Shown here one piece after another: positions 15,906-24,131 of a DNA stretch of 39,184 bases. Source of the stretch: an uncultured bacterium (GTDB taxonomy: Bacteria > Actinomycetota > Coriobacteriia > Coriobacteriales > Coriobacteriaceae); contig CAJMPY010000024.1 of NCBI GenBank assembly GCA_905215385.1, positions 1 to 39,184 of the forward strand, given 5' to 3'. The position numbers and the translations under genes are program-made. The notes beneath the pieces were generated by a model. It did no database searches. It saw only the letters and a program-made list of their open reading frames with translations, and had not been told where the DNA came from. The stretch's first letter is position 1. The number at the start of each line of letters is the position of its first letter.

Positions 15906-16994
15906 ATGGCTCATCGCTCCGTAATTCCGTTTGGCCCGCAGCACCCGGTGCTGCCCGAGCCGCTTCATCTGGACCTGGTGATCGAGGACGACCGCGTCAT
16001 CGAGGCAGTTCCGCAGATCGGCTTTGTGCACCGCGGACTCGAGAAGCTCACCGAAAAGCGCGACATGCACCAGTTTGGCTACATCGCCGAGCGCATCTGC
16101 GGCATTTGCGCCGTGGGCCACAGCTACGGCTATGCCAGCGCCTGCGAGCGCATGCTCGACATCGAGGTGCCCGGCCGCGTGCAGTATATCCGCACTATTT
16201 TGCACGAGCTTTCGCGCATCCACTCGCACCTGCTGTGGCTGGGCCTGCTCGCCGATGCCTTTGGCTTCGAGGCGCTGTTCTATCGGTCGTGGACCCTGCG
16301 CGAGCAGATTCTCAAGATCTTCGAGAGCACGTGCGGTGGCCGCGTGATCCTTTCGATTAACGAGATCGGCGGCCTAAAGCACGACATTGAGGACTCCGAG
16401 CTGGCTGGCATTGTCCAGACGCTCGATGCCATGCGTCCCGACTACGAGGCCCTGGTGCATACGTTTTTGGACGACGTCAGCTGTGGCGAGCGCCTGCATG
16501 GCGTGGGCGTGATCAGCAAGAAGGACGCGCTGGATCTGTCGATGGTCGGCCCGTTTGGGCGCGCCTCGGGCGTGGACTACGACGTGCGCATGTTTAGCGA
16601 CGGTGCCTATGCGGACCTGGCTGCGTTTGAGCCGGTTGTCGCCACCGATGGCGATTGCTATGCCCGCTGCCAGGTGCGCTGTGCCGAGGTCACGCAGGCC
16701 ATGGACATCATTAAGGAGCTTGTGGGCAAGATTCCGCACGACGGGATCGGCGGGCGCACCAAGCTTACGCCGGCCGACGGCGCACGCGGCGAGGTTGTGA
16801 TTGAGCAGCCGCGCGGCGAGGCGTATTACTATGTGCGCGGTAACGGCACCAAGAACCTGGACCGCTTCCGCGTGCGCACGCCGACGTCGCAGAACCTGGC
16901 GGGTCTGACACATGCGCTGCAGGGCGTGCTCCTTGCCAACGTGCCCATGATTATCCTGACCATCGACCCCTGCATTAGCTGCACGGAAAGGTAG
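15906..16994 (+). CDS. echE: Ech-type [NiFe]-hydrogenase large (catalytic) subunit
   Basis: A 362-residue catalytic subunit related to NuoD. Both nickel-binding motifs are intact: RICGICAVGH (C65, C68) near the N-terminus and DPCISCTER (C356, C359) at the very end. The protein stops at the arginine of the second motif. As in other Ech/CooH proteins there is therefore no C-terminal peptide for a maturation protease to remove. It should make or oxidise H2 with ferredoxin as partner. Hyp maturation genes are not in the window. It lies five bases after the NuoC-like gene. Confidence 0.92.
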   Translation: MAHRSVIPFGPQHPVLPEPLHLDLVIEDDRVIEAVPQIGFVHRGLEKLTEKRDMHQFGYIAERICGICAVGHSYGYASACERMLDIEVPGRVQYIRTILHELSRIHSHLLWLGLLADAFGFEALFYRSWTLREQILKIFESTCGGRVILSINEIGGLKHDIEDSELAGIVQTLDAMRPDYEALVHTFLDDVSCGERLHGVGVISKKDALDLSMVGPFGRASGVDYDVRMFSDGAYADLAAFEPVVATDGDCYARCQVRCAEVTQAMDIIKELVGKIPHDGIGGRTKLTPADGARGEVVIEQPRGEAYYYVRGNGTKNLDRFRVRTPTSQNLAGLTHALQGVLLANVPMIILTIDPCISCTER

Positions 16995-17001
16995 GCGCGG
17001 C

Positions 17002-17343
17002 ATGAGTTTGCTGACATTTGCCAAGACGGCCTTGGGCTCTATGGTCAAGCAGCCGGTAACGGTGTGCTATCCGCAGGAGAAGCTCGCGGCACCCGAGCGC
17101 TTGCGCGGGCATATCGTCAACGACATGGACGCGTGCATCTGCTGCGGCATGTGTGCGCGTCGCTGTCCGGCGGGCGCGCTCGCAGTCGATCGCAAGGGTG
17201 GAACGTGGTCGATCGACCCGTATGCCTGCGTGGTGTGCGGTGAGTGCATCGAGAGCTGCCCCAAGCACTGCCTGACTATGGACACCGCCCGCACCCCAGT
17301 CGCAGCGGACAAGACTCCCACAGTAGAAACCAAGCCGGAGTAG
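17002..17343 (+). CDS. echF: Ech-type hydrogenase 2[4Fe-4S] subunit (NuoI-like)
   Basis: A 113-residue ferredoxin-like subunit with two complete motifs: C45-x2-C48-x2-C51-x3-C55 and C76-x2-C79-x2-C82-x3-C86. It would receive electrons from ferredoxin and hand them to the small subunit. It is the last gene of the operon, seven bases after the large subunit. No formate dehydrogenase gene is linked, so the complex is better read as ferredoxin-dependent than as formate hydrogenlyase. Confidence 0.9.
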   Translation: MSLLTFAKTALGSMVKQPVTVCYPQEKLAAPERLRGHIVNDMDACICCGMCARRCPAGALAVDRKGGTWSIDPYACVVCGECIESCPKHCLTMDTARTPVAADKTPTVETKPE

Positions 17344-17375
17344 CGCTGGAATGGGGCTGGTATAGCGCTGGAATA

Positions 17376-17426
17376 GGGGCCGGCGGGGCAAAAATGCCCC
17401 GCCGGCCCCGCGCGTGAACGCGCGGG
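17376..17426 (+). terminator. Two overlapping strong hairpins after the hydrogenase operon
   Basis: A perfect 15-bp stem (17376-17390 with 17395-17409, loop AAAA) overlaps a second 8-bp stem (17407-17414 with 17419-17426, loop TGAA). No T run follows, so termination may be factor-assisted, or the hairpins may protect the mRNA. A tandem duplication TAGCGCTGGAAT (17341 and 17364 area) lies immediately before. Confidence 0.5.
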
Positions 17427-17462
17427 TGGGCCGCCACGCGACCCGTCCAGCCCGAAAATGAC

Positions 17463-17634
17463 CCGCCTGCCACGAAATGGGCCCATCTACTACTTTTGGG
17501 CGCCAACCCCCAACCACGGCAAAAAATGTGAAAACAAAACCTCAGGTAGAACGCCTGCGGTTTTCTGGAAAACGGGGGTATGGTCGGGGGTATCGAGTCA
17601 AACGTAGTAGATGGGCAGGTTTCGTGGCGAGCGG
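17463..17634. repeat. Long-hairpin unit A with conserved core
   Basis: A 172-base unit. The outer arms (17463-17493 and 17604-17634) are complementary at 26 of 31 positions. Inside are a second pair (17506-17516 with 17581-17591, one mismatch) and an apical hairpin (17536-17546 with 17554-17564, one mismatch, 7-base loop). The inner part from ACCCCCAACCA to GGGGGT aligns closely with unit B at 17721, while the outer arms do not. It holds no coding frame of note. It lies between convergent operons. Confidence 0.75.
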
Positions 17635-17720
17635 TTCCGGCTGATCCCTTGGGGACGGAGGAAAACGGATCATTTTGGTCCCGCAAGGCTTGCGGGGGCA
17701 CTCGTGCAGGGCCGCCCGAA

Positions 17721-17874
17721 CAAAACTATGCCGGTTTACGGGGCTGAGTCACGAGTCCCCAACCATGCCGATATTCGTGAAAATAAAACCGCAGGTAGAC
17801 GAGTCGTCATTTTGCAGAAAACGCGGGTATGGATGGGGGTCCTGAGTTTAGCCCCGTAAACCGGCATAGTTTTG
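17721..17874. repeat. Long-hairpin unit B with conserved core
   Basis: A 154-base unit whose outer arms (17721-17745 and 17850-17874) are perfectly complementary over 25 bases. The core shares blocks with unit A in the same order and orientation: CCCCAACCA, GTGAAAA, AAAACC-CAGGTAGA, GAAAACG-GGGTATGG, GGGGGT. The two arms have no visible similarity to those of unit A. The 86 bases between the units contain another small hairpin (CCCGCAA/TTGCGGG) and a GGGGACGGAGGAAAACGGATC block. A further hairpin AAATGGC/GCCATTT (17875-17903) follows. Confidence 0.75.
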
Positions 17875-17934
17875 AAATGGCATTAAATCGATAGCAGCCA
17901 TTTTGCTATGCCGGGGTGGTCGGTTGTTGGGCAA

Positions 17935-18564
17935 TTACCCTCGCAGGTAGGCGATGGCGATCTGCGTGCGGTTGCGTAGGCCCATTTTGGCAAGGATCGA
18001 GCTGATGTGGTTGCGTACGGTGCCTTCGCCCATGTAAGCGGCGGCGGCAATCTCCTTGTTATCGAGGCCGCGGGCGATGAGCTCGGCGACTTCGAACTCA
18101 CGGTCGGTCAGGCTGGCAAAGGCGGCGGGTCGGCGAGGCGTGCTGGCATCGGCGCCTGTCCCGTCAAAATCGATGTCCTCGATCGCCTTGCCCTCGAGCA
18201 CGCGTTTGCCGCTCATGACCTGCGCCAACGCCGGAGGAATGGCGGCGACATCGGTCTTGATCAGGTAACCGCGGGCGCCCAGCTTGAGCGCCGATACAAT
18301 GTACTCGTCATCCGAGAATGTCGTCAGAAACACCACGCGTGCCGCGGGGTCGTGCTCAAGGATTTCGCGCGCCGCCGAAAGCCCGTCGCGCCCCGGCATC
18401 TGAATGTCGAGCAGCGCGATATCGGGCGCGTGCTCGGCGTAGAGTGCCACCGCGTCGTTGCCGTCGGCTCCGGTGCCCACCACTTCGATCTGCGGCTGGG
18501 CGCCCAGGATAATCTTGAGCGAATCGACTACCAAGCGGTCGTCGTCGACAACTATGAGCCTCAT
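17935..18564 (-). CDS. NarL/FixJ-family response regulator
   Basis: A 209-residue two-domain regulator. It has a receiver domain with acidic pocket (VVDDD), phospho-acceptor D53 (LLDIQMPG) and the T/K switch residues, and a C-terminal LuxR-type HTH (LTDREFEVAELIARGLDNKEIAAAAYMGEGTVRNHISSILAKMG). It is encoded with, and overlaps by four bases (ATGA), the histidine kinase upstream. The divergent ABC-2 exporter at 19918 is the likely target, as is usual for this type of system. Confidence 0.92.
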   Translation of the reverse strand: MRLIVVDDDRLVVDSLKIILGAQPQIEVVGTGADGNDAVALYAEHAPDIALLDIQMPGRDGLSAAREILEHDPAARVVFLTTFSDDEYIVSALKLGARGYLIKTDVAAIPPALAQVMSGKRVLEGKAIEDIDFDGTGADASTPRRPAAFASLTDREFEVAELIARGLDNKEIAAAAYMGEGTVRNHISSILAKMGLRNRTQIAIAYLRG

Positions 18565-19706
18565 CGGGCGTCATCTCCTTGCTGTTTGGGGACGGTGGCA
18601 AACACGCGCCAGCCGGGGGCGCCGGCGCGCGGACCGGCGGTGAAGGTGCCGCCAAGCGCCTCGATGCGCTCGCGCATGGAGACGAGCCCCATGCCCTCCG
18701 CGGCGCCACGGCCGATTGCTTGGACCCCGCCCACGCCATCGTCGGTAACGATGAGCTGGTAAAACGACGGATGCTCCATGCATCGTGCGGTGACGGTCTG
18801 GGCGCAAGCGTGGCGCATGGTGTTGGAGAGCGCCTCGCGCAGGACCGCCGCAAAGCAGTTGGCGACGTTGGCGGGCGCATGCTCGGCCAAAACTTCAAGC
18901 TCAATCTGTGGGCCGCTGTCCGAGCGTACGCCTTCAACGATGCGCTCGAGCTGCACGGAGAGGTTGGTTGCATTGTCGTTGAGCGCGTGGACGCTGGCGC
19001 GCACGAGCTGGAGCGCCTCGTCAACCGTGCGTTTGACATCGGCGAAATCGGCGGCGACGCCGGGCTCGTTGGCGTGGACCACGCGCAAGGCTTCGGTTTG
19101 GAGCGAAGCGCGCGTGAGCTGGTGGCCCACGTTATCGTGGATCTCGCGCGCGATGCGGGCGCGTTCGGCGAGCGTTGCGAGCTCGACTTCGTAGTCCTGG
19201 CGGTCGGCGAGGTCGCGGTTGCGTGCCTCGAGTACCAGGGCGCGTTCTTGCAGCTTGTCGCGGGTGCGACGCATGCGATCCTGTTCGCGCTCCAGCTGCG
19301 CGGTGCGCAGCGACAGCAACGTGGCAGCGATCGAAAGGATGGCGGTTAGCAACAGCGTTCGGGTGGTGAGCACGCCGCCACGAAGGTCCGCGACAAGCGC
19401 GCAGACAAACACGGCGCCAATCGCCAGCGCGGGCCAGATGCGTTCACGGCGCACGCGTCGCGCGATGTCATAGAAGGCAAGGGGTGCGAACGGCATAAAT
19501 GGCGGCACGAAGACGGCAGCGATGATGTAAGCGTAGCTCGCGGCCTCGCTCGCGCGATGGGCGGGTTCTTCTCGTGCGACTTCCGACGCCGAGGTGGCCA
19601 TAACGCCAAGGCAAAACGCCACAACCAGACGAGCGTCCACGGCAAGACCCATGGCGGCCGCAATACAGCACGCCAGCACAATCGATTTGTCGAAAAGCCT
19701 GTTCAT
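18561..19706 (-). CDS. Membrane sensor histidine kinase (HisKA_3 type)
   Basis: A 381-residue kinase. It has four to five N-terminal membrane helices (residues 1-135), a coiled-coil segment (about 136-175), the HisKA_3 dimerisation box with phospho-acceptor H190 (ERARIAREIHDNVGHQLT), and an ATPase domain with DDGVGG and GMGLVSMRERIEALGG motifs. The lack of an extracytoplasmic loop suggests it senses within the membrane. The frame is open to 19952, but the ATG at 19706 fits the family start. It has no ribosome-binding site; see the promoter entry. Confidence 0.88.
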   Translation of the reverse strand: MNRLFDKSIVLACCIAAAMGLAVDARLVVAFCLGVMATSASEVAREEPAHRASEAASYAYIIAAVFVPPFMPFAPLAFYDIARRVRRERIWPALAIGAVFVCALVADLRGGVLTTRTLLLTAILSIAATLLSLRTAQLEREQDRMRRTRDKLQERALVLEARNRDLADRQDYEVELATLAERARIAREIHDNVGHQLTRASLQTEALRVVHANEPGVAADFADVKRTVDEALQLVRASVHALNDNATNLSVQLERIVEGVRSDSGPQIELEVLAEHAPANVANCFAAVLREALSNTMRHACAQTVTARCMEHPSFYQLIVTDDGVGGVQAIGRGAAEGMGLVSMRERIEALGGTFTAGPRAGAPGWRVFATVPKQQGDDAR

Positions 19707-19718
19707 ACGGGTATTGTA
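19706..19718 (-). promoter_or_regulatory. Promoter -10 box giving a probable leaderless mRNA for the kinase
   Basis: On the minus strand TACAAT (19718-19713) lies six bases before the ATG at 19706. A transcript would therefore begin at or next to the start codon. This agrees with the absence of a Shine-Dalgarno sequence. No clear -35 box is visible. Confidence 0.45.
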
Positions 19719-19917
19719 CGCGATGCTGCGCGCGGGGGAGGCGCCGCCCGGGGCAACCGTGACATTCCTCCCGCGCGGCAAAGCGGCGTCGATCGCTCGC
19801 GCGAGCGGGGGTTTCGCCTCTGCCCCCTCGCACTCGTGACAAAGCTCACTGGTGCGCGCCGTCCTCTCCTGCGATGATGCAATCGTACCGGGCCACGACC
19901 AACAGAAGGGCCGCCTC

Positions 19918-20856
19918 ATGACAGATATCGTCCACGTCGAAAACCTCGTCAAGCGCTACGACGATCTTATCGCGCTCGACCACTTTAACCTGAGTATTGC
20001 CCCTGGCGAGATCTTTGGCCTGCTGGGCCCCAACGGCTCGGGCAAGACCACGTCCATCAACTGCATCCTGCAGCTGCTCGCTTACGACAAGGGCACCATC
20101 GAGCTGTTCGGCGAGCCCATGACGCCCACCCGCTACGACCTTAAGCGTCGCGTCGGCGTGGTGCCACAGCAGGTGGCGGTGTTTGACGAGCTCACCGTGC
20201 GCGAAAACATCGACTATTTCTGCAGCCTCTACGTCAACGACCGCAAGCGCCGCCGCGCGCTGGTGGACGAGGCGATCGACTTTGTCGGCTTGGGCGACTT
20301 TACCAAGTTTCGCCCCGGAAAGCTCTCGGGCGGCTTGGCACGCCGTCTCAACATTGCCTGCGGCATCGCGCACAAGCCCGAGCTCATCTTCTTTGACGAG
20401 CCCACAGTGGCAGTCGATCCGCAGAGCCGCAACGCCATTCTGGAGGGCATCTGCCGCCTGCGCGACGAGGGCGCCACGGTGGTGTATACCAGCCATTACA
20501 TGGAGGAGGTCGAGCAGATCTGCAGCCGCATCATGATCATGGACGGCGGCCGCGTGCTGGCGCAGGGCACCAACGACGAGCTCAAGCGCATGATTCAGAT
20601 GGGCGAGCGCGTGACCGTCGAGGTCGGCGCCGTCGAGCCCGCCACGGTCGAGCGGCTGCGCGCTCTGGAGCACGTGCTTTCGGTTGAGCTGTCCGGCGGC
20701 GAGCTCATCTGCACCTGCGAGGCGAGCCCACATAATCTGGTCGACATCCTTGACACGCTGCGCGCCGCCGACGTGGCACTCGGTCGCGTGTGGAGCGAGC
20801 CGCCGACCCTCAACGACGTGTTCCTCGAGATCACCGGCCGCGAGCTACGCGACTAG
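19918..20856 (+). CDS. ABC-2 exporter ATP-binding protein
   Basis: A 312-residue ATPase of the drug/lantibiotic export type. Walker A is GPNGSGKTT (residues 37-45), followed by a Q-loop (VVPQQ), signature LSGGL instead of LSGGQ, Walker B LIFFDEP and switch histidine TSHYMEE. A C-terminal domain of about 90 residues follows, as in this subfamily. An earlier in-frame ATG at 19852 lacks a ribosome site. AGAAGGG lies seven bases before 19918. It is the first gene of a three-gene operon divergent from the two-component system. Confidence 0.9.
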   Translation: MTDIVHVENLVKRYDDLIALDHFNLSIAPGEIFGLLGPNGSGKTTSINCILQLLAYDKGTIELFGEPMTPTRYDLKRRVGVVPQQVAVFDELTVRENIDYFCSLYVNDRKRRRALVDEAIDFVGLGDFTKFRPGKLSGGLARRLNIACGIAHKPELIFFDEPTVAVDPQSRNAILEGICRLRDEGATVVYTSHYMEEVEQICSRIMIMDGGRVLAQGTNDELKRMIQMGERVTVEVGAVEPATVERLRALEHVLSVELSGGELICTCEASPHNLVDILDTLRAADVALGRVWSEPPTLNDVFLEITGRELRD

Positions 20857-20865
20857 GGGGCAGCC

Positions 20866-22053
20866 ATGATCAACACCATCATTATCACGGTCAAGACGCT
20901 GCTGCGCCGGCCGAGCACATGGGTCTGGGGCGCGCTCTTTCCCATTGCGCTTTCCACGATGTTCATGTTTATGTTTGCGAACCTCAGCTCCGACGGCAAG
21001 GTCGATCCGGTGCCGGTAGCCGTTGTCGCCGACGAGGCCTGGGACGCTTCGACCTTTAAGGACGTGGCGACGTCGCTTGCCAAGGAGGGCGACGACCAGC
21101 TGCTTAAGATCCACGAGTGCGACGACGCGGCCGAGGCGAACCATGCGCTCAAGTCCGGCGAGGTTGCGGGCGTCTACACGGTCGACGACGCGGGCGCGCC
21201 CAAGCTTACGTTGCTTTCGAGCTACGATAGCTCGCGCGCCAGTACGGTGCTCACCGACCGCAGCATCCTGGAGACGGTGGCGAGCTCGTATACGCAAAAT
21301 GCCGAGCTCATGCGCCAGATTGCCCAGGACAACCCGGCGGCGCTCGCCGACCCGGAGGCGGTTGCGCGCGCCCTGTCGCTTAAGGGCGGCACCCGCCGTG
21401 TGAGCCTGACACGCACCACGCCCGATGGCACGGTCATCTACTACTACGCGCTCTTTGGCCTGGTCGCGATGATGTCTGCCGAGTTTGCCGCCTTGAGCGT
21501 CGTCGATTTGCAGCCTAATCTGTCGGGCCTTGGCGCGCGCCGCTGCGTGGGCGGTCTTTCCAAGACGGCGTCGCTGGCCGGCATTTTTGTCGGCTCGTGG
21601 CTGGTTTCCTTTGCATCGATGGCGGTTGCGATCGGCTACGTGCGCCTGGTCGTGGGCGTCGACTTTGGCGGGCGCGAGGGGTTGTGCCTGCTGGGCGGGG
21701 CTGCATCCGCGCTTGCCGCCACGGGCCTGGGGCTTTTTGTGGGCACGCTTCCCGTTAAGGGCGGCAAGGCATCCAAGTCGGGCATCCTCACGGGCTTTGC
21801 CACCACGTGCGCCCTGTTCGCCGGCCTCTACGGCGAGCCGGCGATGGCGCTTGCCGACGACGTCGCCCGCGCTTGTCCGGTCGAGTGCTGGCTCAACCCC
21901 GTCAAGCTCATCTGCGACATGTTCAATCGCCTGTATTTCTTTGAGGACCTGGGGCCCTTCGCTGTTCGCGCCGGCGCGCTCGTCCTGATGGCCCTGGTGT
22001 TTGTCGCCGCCGCTACGCTGATCTTTGGAAGGAGCCGCTATGAGCACCTTTAA
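20866..22053 (+). CDS. ABC-2 exporter permease, first subunit
   Basis: A 395-residue permease. One N-terminal membrane helix (LRRPSTWVWGALFPIALSTMFMFMFANL) is followed by an extracytoplasmic domain of about 170 residues and five C-terminal helices, the ABC2_membrane_3 layout. It pairs with the next gene as a heterodimer. It starts nine bases after the ATPase stop. Confidence 0.85.
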   Translation: MINTIIITVKTLLRRPSTWVWGALFPIALSTMFMFMFANLSSDGKVDPVPVAVVADEAWDASTFKDVATSLAKEGDDQLLKIHECDDAAEANHALKSGEVAGVYTVDDAGAPKLTLLSSYDSSRASTVLTDRSILETVASSYTQNAELMRQIAQDNPAALADPEAVARALSLKGGTRRVSLTRTTPDGTVIYYYALFGLVAMMSAEFAALSVVDLQPNLSGLGARRCVGGLSKTASLAGIFVGSWLVSFASMAVAIGYVRLVVGVDFGGREGLCLLGGAASALAATGLGLFVGTLPVKGGKASKSGILTGFATTCALFAGLYGEPAMALADDVARACPVECWLNPVKLICDMFNRLYFFEDLGPFAVRAGALVLMALVFVAAATLIFGRSRYEHL

Positions 22054-23245
22054 GACCGCGCTTCGCATGGCGCTGGCGCACCCGTTCTACCTGCTCATCT
22101 ATACGGTGTTCATCTCGCTCATGGGCGTATTCATCGCGGCTTCGGTGAGCTGGAACTCGTCGCAGCTTACCGAGTACAAGCCCTACGACACCAACGTGAT
22201 CGTGGTCGACCGCGACAATAGCGACCTTTCGCGGGCGCTTACCAAGCACCTGGGCTCACGCTTTGACCTGGTCACGGGCGTCGGCGACGACACATACGAC
22301 CTTGCCGACGCGCTCTCCAAGAGCAACAGCGCCAAGGGCAGTGCCGATTGCGTGTTCTTTATCCCGGAGGGGTTTGAGGACGATCTTGTTGCAGCTGCCC
22401 GTGCGGGGGAGGCCCTGCCCAAGCTCGACGTGACCTATGGTTCCGGCACCATGGCGGCGGCGCTTTCGTCCGCCGAGGCCTCGCGGTGGATCTCGCTCGC
22501 GGGCGCTGCGGCCGCACTAGAGCCCGCTGCCTCCAATGGCGACGTCGCAAGGGCCGCCGAGCACGCGGCCGCAAAGCGCGCGGAGGTCCAGATCGAGCAG
22601 GTCAAGGTCGACTCGACTGCTGCTACCACGCTCGAGTCGTACTTCAACTTTGGCGCGTACGCGATCATCTCGTCGGTCATCGTGTCGGTGGGACTGGTGT
22701 TCTCGGGCATGAACGAGCCCGAGCGCGTGCGCCGCATGGATGCCAGCCCGGTCTCTGAGCGCCAGCGTTCGCTCGCTGTGTTCGCGGCCGCCGCCGTGCT
22801 CACCGTCTGCATCTGGCTCGTGTCGAGCATGATGGGCGTCGTGGGCTTTGCCAGCGCGGTTGCCGAGGTCGGCGTGGGTCGCGTGTGCCTGGCGCTGGCG
22901 GCAACGTTTGCCCTGGCGTGCACGCCGCTGGCCGTTGGCTTTACGCTGTCGAGCCTGGGCGCGCGCGAGGAGCTGCTCAACGGTGTGGGCAATCTGCTCG
23001 GCATGCTCATGACGTTTTTGGGCGGCGCCTGGATGCCGCTGTCGCTCATGGGCTCGGCCGTGCAGACGGTGGCGCACTTTGTGCCGACGTATTGGGTGAA
23101 CGACGCGATCGGCAAGGCGCTCGCCGCGGACCTGACGTCCACCGTGCTGGGCGACATCGCCTGCGACCTGGGCGTCACGGTGCTCTTCGCCGCCGCCATC
23201 GCCGCCGTAGGCCTGGCCCTCACCCACAACAAATCCCACACCTAG
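22040..23245 (+). CDS. ABC-2 exporter permease, second subunit
   Basis: A 401-residue permease with the same layout: an N-terminal helix (YLLIYTVFISLMGVFIAASV), an extracytoplasmic domain with an Ala-rich helical stretch (about 150-190), and five or six C-terminal helices. The ATG at 22040 has GGAAGGAG upstream and overlaps the previous gene by 14 bases. The substrate is unknown; peptides, bacteriocins or lipophilic drugs are typical. Confidence 0.85.
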   Translation: MSTFKTALRMALAHPFYLLIYTVFISLMGVFIAASVSWNSSQLTEYKPYDTNVIVVDRDNSDLSRALTKHLGSRFDLVTGVGDDTYDLADALSKSNSAKGSADCVFFIPEGFEDDLVAAARAGEALPKLDVTYGSGTMAAALSSAEASRWISLAGAAAALEPAASNGDVARAAEHAAAKRAEVQIEQVKVDSTAATTLESYFNFGAYAIISSVIVSVGLVFSGMNEPERVRRMDASPVSERQRSLAVFAAAAVLTVCIWLVSSMMGVVGFASAVAEVGVGRVCLALAATFALACTPLAVGFTLSSLGAREELLNGVGNLLGMLMTFLGGAWMPLSLMGSAVQTVAHFVPTYWVNDAIGKALAADLTSTVLGDIACDLGVTVLFAAAIAAVGLALTHNKSHT

Positions 23246-23253
23246 CCACCTAG

Positions 23254-23311
23254 TCATTGGGGACAGTCTTTGCCGATTCGCCGGCAGGGCTGGCAGGGAC
23301 TGTCCCAATGA
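23254..23311. repeat. TAGTCATTGG-type inverted repeat, copy 1
   Basis: TCATTGGGGACAGTC (23254-23268) is inverted as GACTGTCCCAATGA (23298-23311), differing only by one extra G. The inside CTTTGCCGATTCGCCGGC is identical to that of the copy at 26799. The element is preceded by a duplicated CACCTAG (23239-23245 and 23247-23253), the first of which carries the stop codon of the permease gene. Confidence 0.8.
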
Positions 23312-23340
23312 GTAGGTTGGAAAAAAGCCGCGCACGTCGC

Positions 23341-23395
23341 TTAAAAATAGTTCGCCCGGGTTTACTATTAGCCTAGAAAAGTAGCAGAAGGCTAA
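23341..23395 (+). promoter_or_regulatory. Candidate promoter and operator of the MacB-like exporter
   Basis: TTAAAA (23341-23346) and TACTAT (23363-23368) are 16 bases apart. A perfect inverted repeat TTAGCCT-N14-AGGCTAA (23368-23374 and 23389-23395) follows directly, an arrangement typical of repressor control. The gene starts 14 bases later. Confidence 0.45.
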
Positions 23396-23409
23396 CAACG
23401 GGGGATAGC

Positions 23410-24123
23410 ATGGCGACAAAGCGTGCCTACGTCCAGGTCAACGGACTCAAGAAACACTACGGCGACGGCGATGCGCGCCTGATGGTGCTCGACGGTATCG
23501 ATACGTCCATCAACCGCGGCGAAATCTGCGTCATGCTGGGGCCCTCGGGCTCGGGCAAGTCGACCTTTCTCAACCTGATCGGCGGCCTGGAGGATGCCGA
23601 CGGCGGCTCCATCATGGTGGACGGCTGCGATCTCACGGCGCTCAAGCCCGCCGATCTGGGCGAGTACCGACGCCGCGAGCTGGGCTTTGTCTTCCAGTTC
23701 TACAACCTGGTGCCCGACCTTACCATCAAGGAAAACATCGAGGTCACGGCGCACCTGTCCAAAAACCCGCTCAATGTCGACGATCTGCTGCGCTCGCTGG
23801 GCCTCTACGAGCACCGCAACAAGTTTCCGCGCCAGGTCTCAGGTGGCCAGCAGCAGCGCTGCGCCATCGGCCGTGCGCTCGTCAAAAATCCGGGCCTGCT
23901 GCTGTGCGATGAGCCCACGGGCGCGCTCGACTACAAGACATCCAAGGAAATCTTGCGGCTCATGGAGGATGTCAACCGCACCTACGGCTGCACCATCATC
24001 ATTGTCACCCACAATGCCGCCATCGCGCGCATGGCAAATCGCGTGCTGCGCCTGCGCGACGGGCGCATCGTCGAGGATGAGCTCAACGAGTCGCCCGTCG
24101 CGGCCGCCGAGCTCGATTGGTAG
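23410..24123 (+). CDS. MacB/LolD-type ABC transporter ATP-binding protein
   Basis: A 237-residue ATPase. Walker A is GPSGSGKST, the Q-loop is FVFQFYNLVPDLT (a hallmark of the MacB/LolD branch), the signature is VSGGQQQR, Walker B is LLLCDEPTGALD and the switch is VTHN. It works with the FtsX-type permease eight bases downstream. Confidence 0.92.
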   Translation: MATKRAYVQVNGLKKHYGDGDARLMVLDGIDTSINRGEICVMLGPSGSGKSTFLNLIGGLEDADGGSIMVDGCDLTALKPADLGEYRRRELGFVFQFYNLVPDLTIKENIEVTAHLSKNPLNVDDLLRSLGLYEHRNKFPRQVSGGQQQRCAIGRALVKNPGLLLCDEPTGALDYKTSKEILRLMEDVNRTYGCTIIIVTHNAAIARMANRVLRLRDGRIVEDELNESPVAAAELDW

Positions 24124-24131
24124 GCGGCGCC

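Noticed and set aside
11669..17343. Formate hydrogenlyase (Hyc/Hyf) operon
   Set aside because: No formate dehydrogenase or HycB-like gene is linked, and subunit content and the short large subunit fit Ech better.
17611..17859. 82-residue frame within the repeat block
   Set aside because: It runs across the hairpin arms and core, has no ribosome site, and its composition follows the repeat rather than codon use.
17463..17874. CRISPR array
   Set aside because: There are only two units of about 160 bases, each with internal pairing and no regular short repeat/spacer pattern; no cas genes are present.
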